The notes under the pieces are model-generated. The model saw only the letters and a program-made list of their open reading frames with translations. It searched no databases and was not told the DNA's origin. From a virus, in IMG/VR virus record IMGVR_UViG_3300008267_000038, positions 1 through 64,000 of that record: a stretch of 64,000 nt of DNA. One strand, written 5' to 3'. The translations under genes and the position numbers were made by a program. Shown one piece after another: positions 47,701 to 56,090 of this stretch (position 1 is the first letter of the stretch; each line of letters begins with the position of its first letter).

Positions 47701-48237
47701 GTTCTTGAGCGTGAGTGCCGAGAAGCCGTTGAGGGCTTGGTCAGGGTCATCAATGCCCGCCGCATCAATGGCACCACGGGCTTCCGCAAGAGCCTTACGG
47801 TTCGTACCAAAAATCTCCTTGAGGATGACCGGCTGCTTCATCACTAGCCGCAGCTTGAGAGCGCGGACAGGGATGCCTTCCTCGGTAGGCTTCGGACGCA
47901 TCGCCGCCGCCAACAGCGACAACTTCGAGGTGTCGTCCTTGAGACGCTCCTTGAAGAAGGCTTCGACGGCCTCCAGATTTTGCATCTCCACTCGCCGTAG
48001 CAGGCTGATGCCCTTCTCAAGGATGTCGTCGGCCCGTGCGTAATCTACGTCGGGGCGCTGTGCATCGTGTGCGCCCTGTAGCCAACCGATGTAGCAGTCG
48101 AGGGCGAACACGAACACGATGTAGTCCGCGACCTGTAGTTCGCCCACGGCCTCCTCATCGTTCGCCTTCTTGGTGTGACGACGAGCGGGAGGTGTAGGCG
48201 GCAAGCTGTCGGAGATGTGTCGTCGGCTGTAGGTCAT
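44728..48237 (-). CDS. SF1A (UvrD/Rep-like) DNA helicase with large N-terminal extension
   Basis: 1,169 residues. All SF1A motifs are present: Q-motif LDPEQRAA (~303-310), Walker A GAGSGKST (322-329), Walker B/II MVDECQDLNP, III WMVGDDKQSIYQFRG, IV TNYRCAPE, V GTVHSTKGAEWEDVTLL and VI GYVGLTRAKQT. It would be a 3'-5' unwinding motor acting in repair, replication or recombination. The first ~300 residues are unrelated to the helicase core, helical and low complexity toward their end, and could mediate virion or replisome docking. It is transcribed with tail genes, separated from the sheath gene by the plus-strand gene. The intact motifs support an active enzyme. Confidence 0.9.
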   Translation of the reverse strand: MTYSRRHISDSLPPTPPARRHTKKANDEEAVGELQVADYIVFVFALDCYIGWLQGAHDAQRPDVDYARADDILEKGISLLRRVEMQNLEAVEAFFKERLKDDTSKLSLLAAAMRPKPTEEGIPVRALKLRLVMKQPVILKEIFGTNRKALAEARGAIDAAGIDDPDQALNGFSALTLKNKMLERWIDFASEVVVTPGTATVSAVQEATRGVADATDSVLNSKVQQGGVPGSDQSVGQRDQQVATLAKVETDATEAARKALEKSGEEDRTLTKSEVIGVATAAATAIAANPDDPKNVPPALRTLDPEQRAAAMTGGKVRVSAGAGSGKSTTLLARVQYLIENGAQPSRMMAMSFNKKAADELAVKMAAKIGPDRVSTTKSPKSNGVQVGTMHSTFLKYISLYGTPAQRDVFAKVGDKGGAVSASALFKAAKDIWKECFDHIDRDPPGDKDGEERELPPDELWKMPPKSGRMMAYLNIFQGQGMSFDEAQAWASEQGSIEAKQAIKFYELYEGLKGSLGPGWQPNLCPDKPMGPSKAASKFVGFYRAGKPRIGDFNDMLSVFRDVIRDNPTARKSVQANIDHIMVDECQDLNPLQSEVLQLMTEHISTDDPKKSFWMVGDDKQSIYQFRGADPEAFIALDKQGFKDRQITTNYRCAPEFVDAANKLIANNQNQIPMEAKARPDRARGEADLIVKDPADEAVAAAEFGKKILSVRNEGKPLSDHAVLARTNGELAVYQQVCATLGIPFVQKKGTAVFSVPETESFKAFATAAVAESPMQAQDAFAQTLVSAGLFKPKFSDDKDENKKLTQRNTKQAFAAYCKQEGRKLSEFDPVDEAYRNPKFLEGFFTHLGVHPFAARKNTQAADGLLEGISQIRDFLQDPSFKTKDLFEAVLALPILEKTPPPPGSREWQEKVVTFRESTEARISAKVEQEASETDAELDDSEKPKLGALEFVKLMMEPNDLDPEYNPSDPKQFYGRFNNLAERAEELRIDPDEWEKKQISEGVPLSNRKPPPGVYLGTVHSTKGAEWEDVTLLMPKGVFPRVAKSKKLAVNEVPEESLMTPEQEMESERRLGYVGLTRAKQTMTVMCPRGVSPFIGEAGLRMGQNVPKPETLTPGAVVPMSAQDPIDLGAEEPVDVDEAVAGLTDFTQKTAASLPLVGSGAYGYDRRPL

Positions 48238-48291
48238 GGTGGCCCTCTCTTACACCGTGCGGCTCATAAAAAGAACGGCAACGTGCTGGTC

Positions 48292-48320
48292 GGTTGATTT
48301 CTGGGAAGGTGCCTTCCTAT
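48292..48320 (+). promoter_or_regulatory. Probable promoter of plus-strand gene 48340
   Basis: GGTTGATTTC (48292-48301), 11 nt, then CTTCCTAT (48313-48320), followed 7 nt later by an AGGAGG ribosome site. The identical two blocks with identical spacing precede the only other plus-strand gene at 60537. TTGATT resembles a sigma-70 -35 box, but the CCTAT block is a poor -10, so a phage-specific sigma factor or an unusual host sigma is possible. Confidence 0.65.
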
Positions 48321-48339
48321 GGAGAGCAGGAGGCACGCC

Positions 48340-48720
48340 ATGAAGGTTCTGATGCACAAGGTCGGGTCGGTCGGATACGAACTGGTCGAAACCCGCCCCC
48401 TCAACACGGTCACTTGGGCGCGGCTGCGCGACGGCTCGTGGGGGCTGCGGTCGGAGGCCGTGCTGGTCCCAGGCGACATCGTGTGGGTCGCAACCAAGGC
48501 TGGCCGCAAGTCCAAGGTGACGGTCGGCCAGCAGGTGTGGGGCAACCACGAGTGCATCCTGTACCGCAAGGGTGAGGATGTCCGCAAGGCCGCGACGATG
48601 GCTCCCGTTGTGGATGCCGAGATCGCGGGCGAGCAGGCTGCCAATGACGGGGCCGACACCAAGGGCGTGCCCCGTTGCCCCTACTGCTGGGACGAGGCGT
48701 GCGCCGGTTGGTGCGCGTAG
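48340..48720 (+). CDS. Moron-like plus-strand gene, small zinc-type protein
   Basis: 126 residues from ATG 48340, chosen because AGGAGG lies 6 nt upstream; the in-frame ATG 48319 would be inside the promoter block. The protein has a middle segment RKSKVTVGQQVWGNHECIL, and a C-terminus CPYCWDEACAGWC with four cysteines in CxxC and CxxxC arrangement, suggesting a small metal-binding domain. It is antisense to its neighbours and lies between the sheath and helicase genes, and directly followed by a strong hairpin. An independently expressed accessory gene is the best reading. Function unknown. Confidence 0.7.
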   Translation: MKVLMHKVGSVGYELVETRPLNTVTWARLRDGSWGLRSEAVLVPGDIVWVATKAGRKSKVTVGQQVWGNHECILYRKGEDVRKAATMAPVVDAEIAGEQAANDGADTKGVPRCPYCWDEACAGWCA

Positions 48721-48725
48721 GCGGC

Positions 48726-48764
48726 AAAAGGAAACGGCCCCACCCCCGCGAGGGAGTGGGGCCG
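48726..48764 (-). terminator. Rho-independent-like terminator downstream of sheath gene
   Basis: On the minus strand a 9-bp stem, CGGCCCCAC with GTGGGGCCG, extended by CCC/GGG with one bulge, is followed by TTTCCTTTT. The hairpin sits immediately after the stop codon of the plus-strand gene as well, where it may protect or end that transcript. For minus-strand transcription from the sheath it would stop reading before the helicase gene, which would then need its own promoter. Confidence 0.6.
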
Positions 48765-48768
48765 AACC

Positions 48769-48795
48769 GTTTGTGGATGGTCCCCCACCACAAAC
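48769..48795. terminator. Second stem-loop between convergent transcripts
   Basis: GTTTGTGG (48769-48776) pairs with CCACAAAC (48788-48795), and TGG with CCA inside after a single-base bulge, leaving a TCCC loop. It lies 5 nt past the first hairpin. No T run follows on either strand, so it may be a processing or stability element instead of a full terminator. Confidence 0.45.
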
Positions 48796-48934
48796 AACCC
48801 CGCGAGGGAGTGCCGGGACCGAAACCTCACGGATTCCCAGCACTCTATCACGGATTGAGAACACCCTACGGGTCCAGCACGCCTTTTCTAAGGGGGCCGA
48901 CAACTTCACAAAACCCCTATAAAATAGGTGGAAA

Positions 48935-51900
48935 CTAGAGCTGCGCTCTCAAATTGAACGTCAGGACGATGTATAAAAGTGGGAACACCGGCTGGTAGTA
49001 CGCCTCGAACTGGAGGACCGTCGGATCGTTGGGGTCCACCGTAGAGGCGATGCCCGTGAAGGCCGCGACGATCTCGGCCTCGACCAACTGCTTGAACAGC
49101 GAGGTCATCGTCACTTCGACTTCTTGGGTACGGGACGCCAAGAACTTGGTACCGACGAAGTTATCAAGGACGATGCGGCTCTGCTGCTGAACGAAGTCCG
49201 CGATCTGGGTGACGGTCGGCAACCGAGTGAGGGCCGACGCCATGTTGGTGGTCAACCCCTGACGGATACGGATGAGGCCACCCGAGTCCTCCAGCAGGGT
49301 GACGCCCTTCACCGCCGTTTGGTTAGCCTCCACGGGGTCCATCACACGGGGGATGCCGGTGAACCCGAGGATACGACGACGGGTGTAGGGGGTCGCCACG
49401 TCCACGGAGGGGCTGACCACCGCACCCGCGACAGCCGCCGCGATGAACGTACCATCCACGAGGTTGTCGTAGGACTGCCCCAACTCGTCCGTCAACGTCA
49501 CGATGGCCGAGTCGGGGTAGTAGGCGACGACGCGGTTCGAGTTCAAGCCGGTCGCCACCGTGGCTGCCGTCTGGGGCGGGGTGTTGGCAGCAAACCCGAT
49601 GAAGCCCATCCGTTCCGCTTGGTTCTGGATGAGGCTCTGCGTCTCACAATGCTGGGCCAACTGCGAGAACACGGCCGCCGAGGAGGTGAGAGGCACGATG
49701 ATGTCGGGCTTCACACCACCCGTCAGCGGGAGGGTTAGCTCCTGTAGGGCGTTGATGTAGGACAAGTCGCTGGCCTGGTTGGTGTTGGGCACCTTGAGGA
49801 CCTGCTTGATGCCCACCAGCAAGGCTCCGTTCAAGATGGCGAGGTAAGCCGCCAACGTGACACGGTTCTCAGCCGAGGTACGGCCGAAGTTCGCCTCGAT
49901 GGTCTTTAGTTGCCGGAAGATGCGGGTCGAGTAGTCCTGCTTGAGGAACTTGTAGGACAGGTAGTACGGATCACCGATCTTCGGCTCGACGCCCGTGGGA
50001 GCAAACGTCTGTAGCTTGCCGGTGTCGTTCGGGATGACGCCGACCGTGTTCGCCACCGTCAGTTCCATGCCAGGCACAGCGTAGAACGGAACCGCAGGGT
50101 TGACGTGGAAGGTCGGGCTGACCTCCATCGTGAACGAGCCACCCGTCGTGTAGGAACCCGTCGTGCTGGGCAGCACCGTGAACCGCAAGCCCGTCTGCGG
50201 GGCCGTGAAGGTTTGGCCCGGCACACCGTCACCCGACGAACCCGCCGCGCTGTTGGACGTCACCGTGAAGATGTCGGTGGCGTTCTGGCCCACGTCGCCG
50301 TCCGTCCCAGCCACCACCTTGGTGCCCGTCGTGGGGTTGAAGGCCGACGTAGTAGCGCCCGAGTCCACGAAGGCGACCGACGACGTTGCCGTGCCGACCG
50401 TCAGCGACTCGATGGTGATGTAGTTCAACCCCTCGATGCTGGACGGGTAAGCGATGCCCGCCGTCATGAAGGACGCCGTGTCGTTCAAGAGGTTGACCAC
50501 CTCCTGCGCGGTCACGCGGGTCTGGTTCGCCATCTGGTTCTGGGTAAAGCCCAGCACCGAGTTGGCGTTGCCAGTGAGGATCACGAGCGACGACACATCG
50601 GAGTTCGTCGTGCTGGTGAGCCGCACCTTGTTGAGGTTCGGACCCGTCGCCACCGAGGCAACGCCCGGACAAGCGGCGTTGATGAACGATGCCACGGTGG
50701 CGGCCGTGACAGCCGCGCCGTTCGGGAACGTCACCGTGTAGTCCACACCGTTGACGCGCACCGAGAAGGTATCGTTCACACCCGTCGTGATGGCAAACGG
50801 ACCCACGACGCTACCCAGCAGCGTGGCGGGCTTGTTGGTGGCATCAATGGTCCCGAGAGCCTTCTGGAACGCCTTGAAGCCCAGCGTCGTCTGAGCGGTG
50901 CCCTGCTTGATATAGACGCTCGACACGTCATCGAAGTTTGCGGGCGTCGTCATCGACTTGATGTAGAAGATGATGTCGCCCGTGCCAGGGGTACCGGCAA
51001 TCTGCACGAACCCGCAGAGGTTGTTGGGGGCCGTACCCGCAAAAGCCGGATCAGCGTCGATGGCTGCGTTGATTTCGTTCTTGATCTGCGTGGGGGTACG
51101 GGTACCCGTCGTCAGCGTCACCGAGATGTCAACCTCATCGACATCGAAGGACAACACCTCGTTGCCCGCCGAGATGATGACGTTACCGCCCGTGTCGGGG
51201 GTAACGTGCTTACCAACCAGCATGGCAGGCGCAGCGTCAGCCAAGTTGGTGGCGTAGTTGACGTTGTTGAGTTTCGTGGTCCACGTCGCGGAGTACGGCG
51301 TGTAGAAGGAGTACGGCTCCGCGCCCTTGATGGTGTAGGCGGCGTTCGTCGGGTCCTTCTGGTCGAACGTCACCGTCACCGTCTCGCTGGCAGGCGTGCC
51401 GACGCCCGTGTGGAAGGCGTCAGGAACCCGCTCCGCTCCACGGGGCCACTGGACCGTCTCAGCCAAACCAGACTTGGTACCAAACCGCACCTGATAGAGG
51501 TTCGGGTTGTTGAGGCTCGACACCTCGTACTGTCCAACGCCCACGGCACCCGGCACCTTGCAGGTGAAGGTGTAGGAGTCATCCGCGACACGGCTGTAGT
51601 AGAAGGTCGCAAACGCCAAGTAGTCGGGCGGCACAGGGTCCTTGAGGGACACGAGGCGGTTCGCACCATCCACAGTCAGGACGGTCACCGCAGGACGGCT
51701 CATCGCATCCTGTAGATCGCGGCCGACGTACACCTCCACGAGGTCGGGGCGGTTGGTGGTGAGGTCCTGCCGACCGTTCGTGACTGCCTCAAAGACCGAC
51801 ATGGTGAGCGGGGTGTTACGCCCGTTACCCATCGTGGGAACTTCGGGGAGCAAGAAGTCCGTGGTCGAAACCGTCGCGGGCACGGTGGCGGTGTCGATGA

Positions 51901-53188
51901 CCCGCTCGCACTCGGCCAAGTACATCTCGTCGTCGTTCAATGCACCCACGATCTGGGTGCTATCGAACGGGGTACCGCCCGCCGTCGTCGTCGTCGAGGC
52001 GGTCGAGTAGCTGGTGCCCCAATGAATGACCGACACATCCGTGGACGGGTTCGAGATCACGAAGTCCGTGTCTTGGATGTAGGAGGCGCGATCCGGCGAG
52101 TAGCCGCACAGCGAGACGGTGGTGACGAGGCTGTTCGGCAGGAAGTCGAAGGTGTCCTGCCAAGTGTTGGCGAAGTACGTCACCGTGACATTCGAGCCAG
52201 GGGCAGGGGGCAGCGTCAGGTAAACCTTGCCGTTCTGACCGTCCACCGCCGCAGGGATCGTCTGTAGGCCGTTGACCTTCACCACCACCTTGGAGGGGTC
52301 CGTCGTGGTGAGGCCACCACCCGAACCATCCACGATGGGACGGTTGAACACCGTAAAGACCGCGTTGCGGTTGGTCGCCGTGTAGTTCGACCACCCCATC
52401 GGGCCGTTCGCGGTGCCGTCAAGCACCTGGAGTTCCAAGGAGGTGACGAGACGGACGTGTTCGCCACCCTCGTTGTCGGTGAACACCGTCACCGTCAGGT
52501 TCGGGATGCTGAGAGCGTCGATCTGCGCCTTGACGGACGTAGCCGTTAGAGTGCCGCTCGACAGCACCGCCGCGTACTGCGTGCCGTTCACCTTCAACTT
52601 CAAGGTGTCGTTGGTGTTGGCGATGATCTCGAAGGGACCCGCCGCAGGACTCAACAGCACGGCGTTCGAGCTAGAGACTTGAGCCGACACGTCGTCCGTG
52701 AAGGCCGTGTCGCCACGGTGGAAGAAGTAGGTGACTCGAACATCGTCGCTGGGCTGGGTCGGCACCTGTAGGGTGACGATGCCGCGCTGTCCGTTCACCT
52801 GTCCCACCGCCGTCGGCAGGCCGTTCACCGTCACCGTCACGGTGCGGATGTCGTTCGTGACTCGACCGAGGCCAGAACCATCTACAAGCGGGAAGTTACG
52901 GACACGGAACCGCGCCAGCGTGCCGTTCTGCTCACCCAACACAGGGTTGGCAGGGTTGGCATCACTCAGCACCCATTGGAGCGACACGTCCTCGCTGTTG
53001 ATCTGCTGGTCGGCCGTCGAACTGGAACCACGCACGAGAGCGACGTTGCTCTGGGAGAGTTCCTCCTGCCCGACGCCGATGATGACGGGGATGCGAAGGC
53101 CAGCAACAATGTTGGCGACGTTGGATTCGGTGAGCGTCCGCGTATAGACGCCAGGCGGGACATAAGTGACGAAAGGGCCGAGAGCCAT
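48935..53188 (-). CDS. Tail sheath protein, enlarged by repeat insertions
   Basis: 1,417 residues, about twice to three times the usual sheath. N-terminus VTYVPPGVYTRT and the C-terminal 300 residues (YTRRRILGFTGIPRVMD, SLFKQLVEAEIVAAFTG) match contractile sheath proteins. Between lie insertions: a 72-residue unit at ~99-170 repeated at ~283-356 (both with VDGSG, VNG and VTYF), and GPFEI/GPFAI NxND units near 184-265 and 810-930, the second kind shared with the gp25-like protein. Ribosome site GAGGAG precedes ATG 53188. The inserts probably decorate the outer sheath surface. Confidence 0.88.
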   Translation of the reverse strand: MALGPFVTYVPPGVYTRTLTESNVANIVAGLRIPVIIGVGQEELSQSNVALVRGSSSTADQQINSEDVSLQWVLSDANPANPVLGEQNGTLARFRVRNFPLVDGSGLGRVTNDIRTVTVTVNGLPTAVGQVNGQRGIVTLQVPTQPSDDVRVTYFFHRGDTAFTDDVSAQVSSSNAVLLSPAAGPFEIIANTNDTLKLKVNGTQYAAVLSSGTLTATSVKAQIDALSIPNLTVTVFTDNEGGEHVRLVTSLELQVLDGTANGPMGWSNYTATNRNAVFTVFNRPIVDGSGGGLTTTDPSKVVVKVNGLQTIPAAVDGQNGKVYLTLPPAPGSNVTVTYFANTWQDTFDFLPNSLVTTVSLCGYSPDRASYIQDTDFVISNPSTDVSVIHWGTSYSTASTTTTAGGTPFDSTQIVGALNDDEMYLAECERVIDTATVPATVSTTDFLLPEVPTMGNGRNTPLTMSVFEAVTNGRQDLTTNRPDLVEVYVGRDLQDAMSRPAVTVLTVDGANRLVSLKDPVPPDYLAFATFYYSRVADDSYTFTCKVPGAVGVGQYEVSSLNNPNLYQVRFGTKSGLAETVQWPRGAERVPDAFHTGVGTPASETVTVTFDQKDPTNAAYTIKGAEPYSFYTPYSATWTTKLNNVNYATNLADAAPAMLVGKHVTPDTGGNVIISAGNEVLSFDVDEVDISVTLTTGTRTPTQIKNEINAAIDADPAFAGTAPNNLCGFVQIAGTPGTGDIIFYIKSMTTPANFDDVSSVYIKQGTAQTTLGFKAFQKALGTIDATNKPATLLGSVVGPFAITTGVNDTFSVRVNGVDYTVTFPNGAAVTAATVASFINAACPGVASVATGPNLNKVRLTSTTNSDVSSLVILTGNANSVLGFTQNQMANQTRVTAQEVVNLLNDTASFMTAGIAYPSSIEGLNYITIESLTVGTATSSVAFVDSGATTSAFNPTTGTKVVAGTDGDVGQNATDIFTVTSNSAAGSSGDGVPGQTFTAPQTGLRFTVLPSTTGSYTTGGSFTMEVSPTFHVNPAVPFYAVPGMELTVANTVGVIPNDTGKLQTFAPTGVEPKIGDPYYLSYKFLKQDYSTRIFRQLKTIEANFGRTSAENRVTLAAYLAILNGALLVGIKQVLKVPNTNQASDLSYINALQELTLPLTGGVKPDIIVPLTSSAAVFSQLAQHCETQSLIQNQAERMGFIGFAANTPPQTAATVATGLNSNRVVAYYPDSAIVTLTDELGQSYDNLVDGTFIAAAVAGAVVSPSVDVATPYTRRRILGFTGIPRVMDPVEANQTAVKGVTLLEDSGGLIRIRQGLTTNMASALTRLPTVTQIADFVQQQSRIVLDNFVGTKFLASRTQEVEVTMTSLFKQLVEAEIVAAFTGIASTVDPNDPTVLQFEAYYQPVFPLLYIVLTFNLRAQL

Positions 53189-53329
53189 TTTGGAACTCCT
53201 CTGCGGGGTTGAAAGAAAGGATCATCCCATCTGGATTTTGCGCCTTGGGGCCGTTCCTGCTTCCGATCCGCGTCTGGGTGTATGGCCCGCAAGAGGCCGA
53301 AACTCTACGGATGCCCTTGGAACGGTAGA

Positions 53330-53779
53330 TTATCGACTGCGGCTACGGTCCCGCGCCTCTGCCATAGTCTTGATGGCGTGCTTGGTTAGCTTGCGACGGG
53401 CCTCACGGCCAACGTCGGTCATCGGCTCGTAGTCGATGAAGTCCTTGCCCTGATGCCGGATGAGGGCCGGTGAACCACCCATCTTGCGGGCGGCTTCCTT
53501 GACCTTCTTCTGCCCCTCGTAGGACTCCCATCGCTGGTCAGCGTCCCGACCTACAATCTGGTCTGCGGTCGGGTAGTCATTCTTGTGGACCCCCGTGTTG
53601 CCGATGGGTGCGGACTCGTTCTTGGCGAACGCAAAGCCAAATCCCTCCCCGTCCATGACACGGGGGGCAGGGTCCTTGCACTCAGGACAGGGGTGGTCCG
53701 TGTGGTCCCCCATCTTGAGGTTACGCTCGAAACGGAGGTTGCAGCCTTCGGCATGACACTCAAAGACGTACTTGGGCAT
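53330..53779 (-). CDS. FmdB-like zinc ribbon protein
   Basis: 149 residues with AGGATGAG before ATG 53779. The first 40 residues MPKYVFECHAEGCNLRFE then CPECKDPAPRVM show the CxxxxC...CPxC zinc-ribbon layout of the FmdB/putative regulatory protein family. The rest is polar with no domain seen. FmdB-type ribbons occur in phage structural clusters as small metal-binding proteins. The 141-nt gap to the sheath gene downstream holds no other ORF or clear terminator. Confidence 0.7.
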   Translation of the reverse strand: MPKYVFECHAEGCNLRFERNLKMGDHTDHPCPECKDPAPRVMDGEGFGFAFAKNESAPIGNTGVHKNDYPTADQIVGRDADQRWESYEGQKKVKEAARKMGGSPALIRHQGKDFIDYEPMTDVGREARRKLTKHAIKTMAEARDRSRSR

Positions 53780-53797
53780 GGCTCATCCTATGTGGGT

Positions 53798-54958
53798 TTA
53801 GCGAATCCTCTCGAAGTCATTGTTGAGGTTCGGGAGGACAGGTTGGGTCTGGAAGTAAAGGCCCGAGGTCAACGGGGTGATCCCGTGGGAGGTCTGGGTA
53901 GGCTCCTGTGTGACACGAGAGATCACAAACGGCACAGGAACGTGCATCTCCCAATCGGCGCGGAGTTGGAGCGAGATCGAGGCGTTGTAGTAGTAGGTGT
54001 CGCCCGTCTCATCGTAAGTTTCCTCGGCCTCCCCTCCCATCGAGATGTCCACCACCTCGATACCCTCGGTGGCGAGGTCCTCCTTCTTCTCGGCCCACAG
54101 CGACATCACCAGAAGGTCCGCGATCTCCTCCATCTGGTTGGGGTCCTGTGCGATCACATCGACGTCGAAGTTGACCTCAAACTTGCCGCCGTATGCCTTG
54201 GCGGCCTCAACCCTGTCCTCGTAAACGACAATCGCCACCTTGTCGCCCACCTTGCCGCGCTTCCCGAACGCCATGACGACACCTGGCAGCGTCGTGTGAT
54301 CCGACCTGTTCCAGTAGTAGTCCACGGGGCCAATGCTGGGTGCGGGGTACCGATAGTCAGCAGTCAACGTCGTCTGAGGCGGGGTGCGGATCGCCAACGT
54401 GACAGCACCCGTCCGATAGTCCACGGTGTAATCGGTGCCCTCACGCAACAGGGTGTTCTTGCCTAGCCACAGGCGCAACGTCCCTTGGGCGGGGATGTTC
54501 TGAAGTTGGGCTTCTCGCTCAACCCCCGTGTCAAACTGGAGGAGAGCCTCGTCCGTGACGGTCAGCAGGGGGTCGATGATGAACTTGCCAAAGTCCTGCG
54601 GCGTCTCGGGGGCTTGCAGGATTTCGAGGTAGTAGATGCCCGCAGCGAGCGGGAACCCCCCGCCGTGTGCCTGCACGGCTGCGAGGTCCTCCCTGACCCA
54701 CTCGATGGGATAGACCGGCCCACCGACGTTCGTGAGCATCACATGGCTCTCGATGGTACCCATGAAGTTGTCAGCGGACAGGGCGACCTTGTTGGCCGAC
54801 GCCCCCTTCACGACAATGCCGAACTGCGGGCGCTCGTCGAAGGCGTACTTGTTCTGAATCGAGTCAACCAGCTTATTGTAAACCGGGTGGCGGCTAAAGG
54901 TGTCCCGCAACTCGTTGATGAGCCGCCGCTTGAGAGCGCCGACCAAGTAGTAGAACAT
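53798..54958 (-). CDS. Neck/tail-completion-like virion protein
   Basis: 386 residues, starting only 3 nt after the actin-like gene. Begins MFYYLVGALKRRLINEL; then beta-rich with several Tyr/Pro-rich strands and a long acidic-basic segment (AEEIADLLVMSLWAEKKEDL-like pattern near residue 285). Order near the head-side genes and the sheath suggests a neck, tail terminator or connector protein of myovirus type. No named family is recognised with certainty. Confidence 0.6.
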   Translation of the reverse strand: MFYYLVGALKRRLINELRDTFSRHPVYNKLVDSIQNKYAFDERPQFGIVVKGASANKVALSADNFMGTIESHVMLTNVGGPVYPIEWVREDLAAVQAHGGGFPLAAGIYYLEILQAPETPQDFGKFIIDPLLTVTDEALLQFDTGVEREAQLQNIPAQGTLRLWLGKNTLLREGTDYTVDYRTGAVTLAIRTPPQTTLTADYRYPAPSIGPVDYYWNRSDHTTLPGVVMAFGKRGKVGDKVAIVVYEDRVEAAKAYGGKFEVNFDVDVIAQDPNQMEEIADLLVMSLWAEKKEDLATEGIEVVDISMGGEAEETYDETGDTYYYNASISLQLRADWEMHVPVPFVISRVTQEPTQTSHGITPLTSGLYFQTQPVLPNLNNDFERIR

Positions 54959-54961
54959 GGC

Positions 54962-56077
54962 CTACTCCTCGGAGGCCAGCACCAGCAGACCCTCCGCAAC
55001 AGCCGTCATGGGGTCCGTCGCCAACCGAATCTCGGAGATCGGGATGGGGAACCCCTTTTTGTTCATGGAGTTGAACTCGTCCTTGAACACGTCGAGGAAC
55101 CCACCGGCCCGCGTCGTCCCGCCGCTCACCACGAAGGGGATGGCCTCGGGGAGGTCGATGGAGGTGCGGGCGTTCTTGAACTGGACGACGATGTTCTCAA
55201 GGGTGTAGCGGATGAGCGCACGGATGTAGAGGGCGATGGCCTCCTCGTCACGGCCCTTGGGGTCCGCGAGGTTCACGCCCTTCTCTTTGAGACTGCACAT
55301 ACGGGCCGAAGTGCTGCCCATCGCCTTGGCGGCGTTGCGGTCGATCCAATCGCCGCCTCGGGCTAGGCTGAAATCCAAACCCTTGACCGTCTGGTACGCC
55401 AGAGCCGCGTTGCACATACCAGAGCCGTAGGACACGGCCAACCCGCTGAACTGCTCTGCGGCGCATTGGCTGTAGATGATCGCCATAGCCTCGTTCATGG
55501 GATGCGGCGCGTACCCATGCTCGGAGACGATCTTCCGAAACACCTCGGTGTGGTAGATGACATCCTGATCCGGGTCGTCGATGGGCGCGGCAGGCACCGA
55601 GTAGTAACAATGCTCCCCGTCCACCAGCGGCTCACCCAGCACGTTGTGGATGAGCAGGGAGAGGATTTCCTGTGCCTCGATCTCGCCCGACGCGATCACG
55701 CCTCGGCTCAGAGGACGACGGGCCTCGCGCTTGAACAGGTTTGCCATCGTGAGGGCCGAGTCGCCCAGCACCACGAGGTTGTCGTCCTTCTCGACGTAGT
55801 TGACCTTCGAGAGCCGCAGGGTCTTTTTGGCCTCAAGGTCGAGGTCGATGAAGGCGTCCCTGATACGCTTGGTTTCGACGCCACCACCGCTCATGCGGGC
55901 CGCCACGATGTTCATGGTGCCAATGTCGAGGCCGACACCGGGCTTCGCAGTCTGACTCATCTGGGTTTCCTTTTTGGGTTTTCGGGCCTTGCCGCTCGGC
56001 TTGGTCCCGTCGGTCCACACGGCGGCACAGAGAGCCTCAAACTCCGGGTCGAACTTGTCGGTCGGGTTTGAGGCCAT
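54962..56077 (-). CDS. Actin-fold (ParM/MreB/Hsp70-like) ATPase
   Basis: 371 residues from ATG 56077; ATG 55960 (MSQTAKPG), with AAGGAAA upstream, would give a 332-residue protein typical of ParM-like actins, so the first 39 residues are uncertain. Phosphate-1 motif GVGLDIGTMNIVAA, phosphate-2 SYGSGMCNAALAYQ and the adenosine motif FVVSGGTTRAGGF are all present in order, together with GGDWIDRNAA in between. Such proteins form ATP-driven filaments (plasmid/phage segregation, nucleus positioning) or act as Hsp70-like chaperones. It lies among neck genes, which is unusual. Filament formation is not shown by sequence. Confidence 0.8.
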   Translation of the reverse strand: MASNPTDKFDPEFEALCAAVWTDGTKPSGKARKPKKETQMSQTAKPGVGLDIGTMNIVAARMSGGGVETKRIRDAFIDLDLEAKKTLRLSKVNYVEKDDNLVVLGDSALTMANLFKREARRPLSRGVIASGEIEAQEILSLLIHNVLGEPLVDGEHCYYSVPAAPIDDPDQDVIYHTEVFRKIVSEHGYAPHPMNEAMAIIYSQCAAEQFSGLAVSYGSGMCNAALAYQTVKGLDFSLARGGDWIDRNAAKAMGSTSARMCSLKEKGVNLADPKGRDEEAIALYIRALIRYTLENIVVQFKNARTSIDLPEAIPFVVSGGTTRAGGFLDVFKDEFNSMNKKGFPIPISEIRLATDPMTAVAEGLLVLASEE

Positions 56078-56090
56078 CTGTCTCGGGGTG

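Larger units (their letters stand above)
48721..48934. other. Hairpin-rich intergenic region between plus-strand gene and sheath gene
   Basis: No ORF with coding appearance. It holds two perfect stem-loops (48735-48764 and 48769-48795), a 15-bp direct repeat CCCCGCGAGGGAGTG (48744-48758 and 48798-48812), a further GGTCCC/GGGACC pair (48779-48784 and 48815-48820) that could compete with the second hairpin, and two copies of TCACGGATT. The end near the sheath stop has CCTATAAAATAGG, a short palindrome. Confidence 0.6.

Noticed and set aside
48721-48934. tRNA or structured ncRNA gene
   Set aside because: No T-loop consensus or cloverleaf was found; the hairpins fit termination.
50105-51715. 536-codon plus-strand ORF within the sheath gene
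   Set aside because: Arg/His-rich mirror frame of a well-supported sheath gene.
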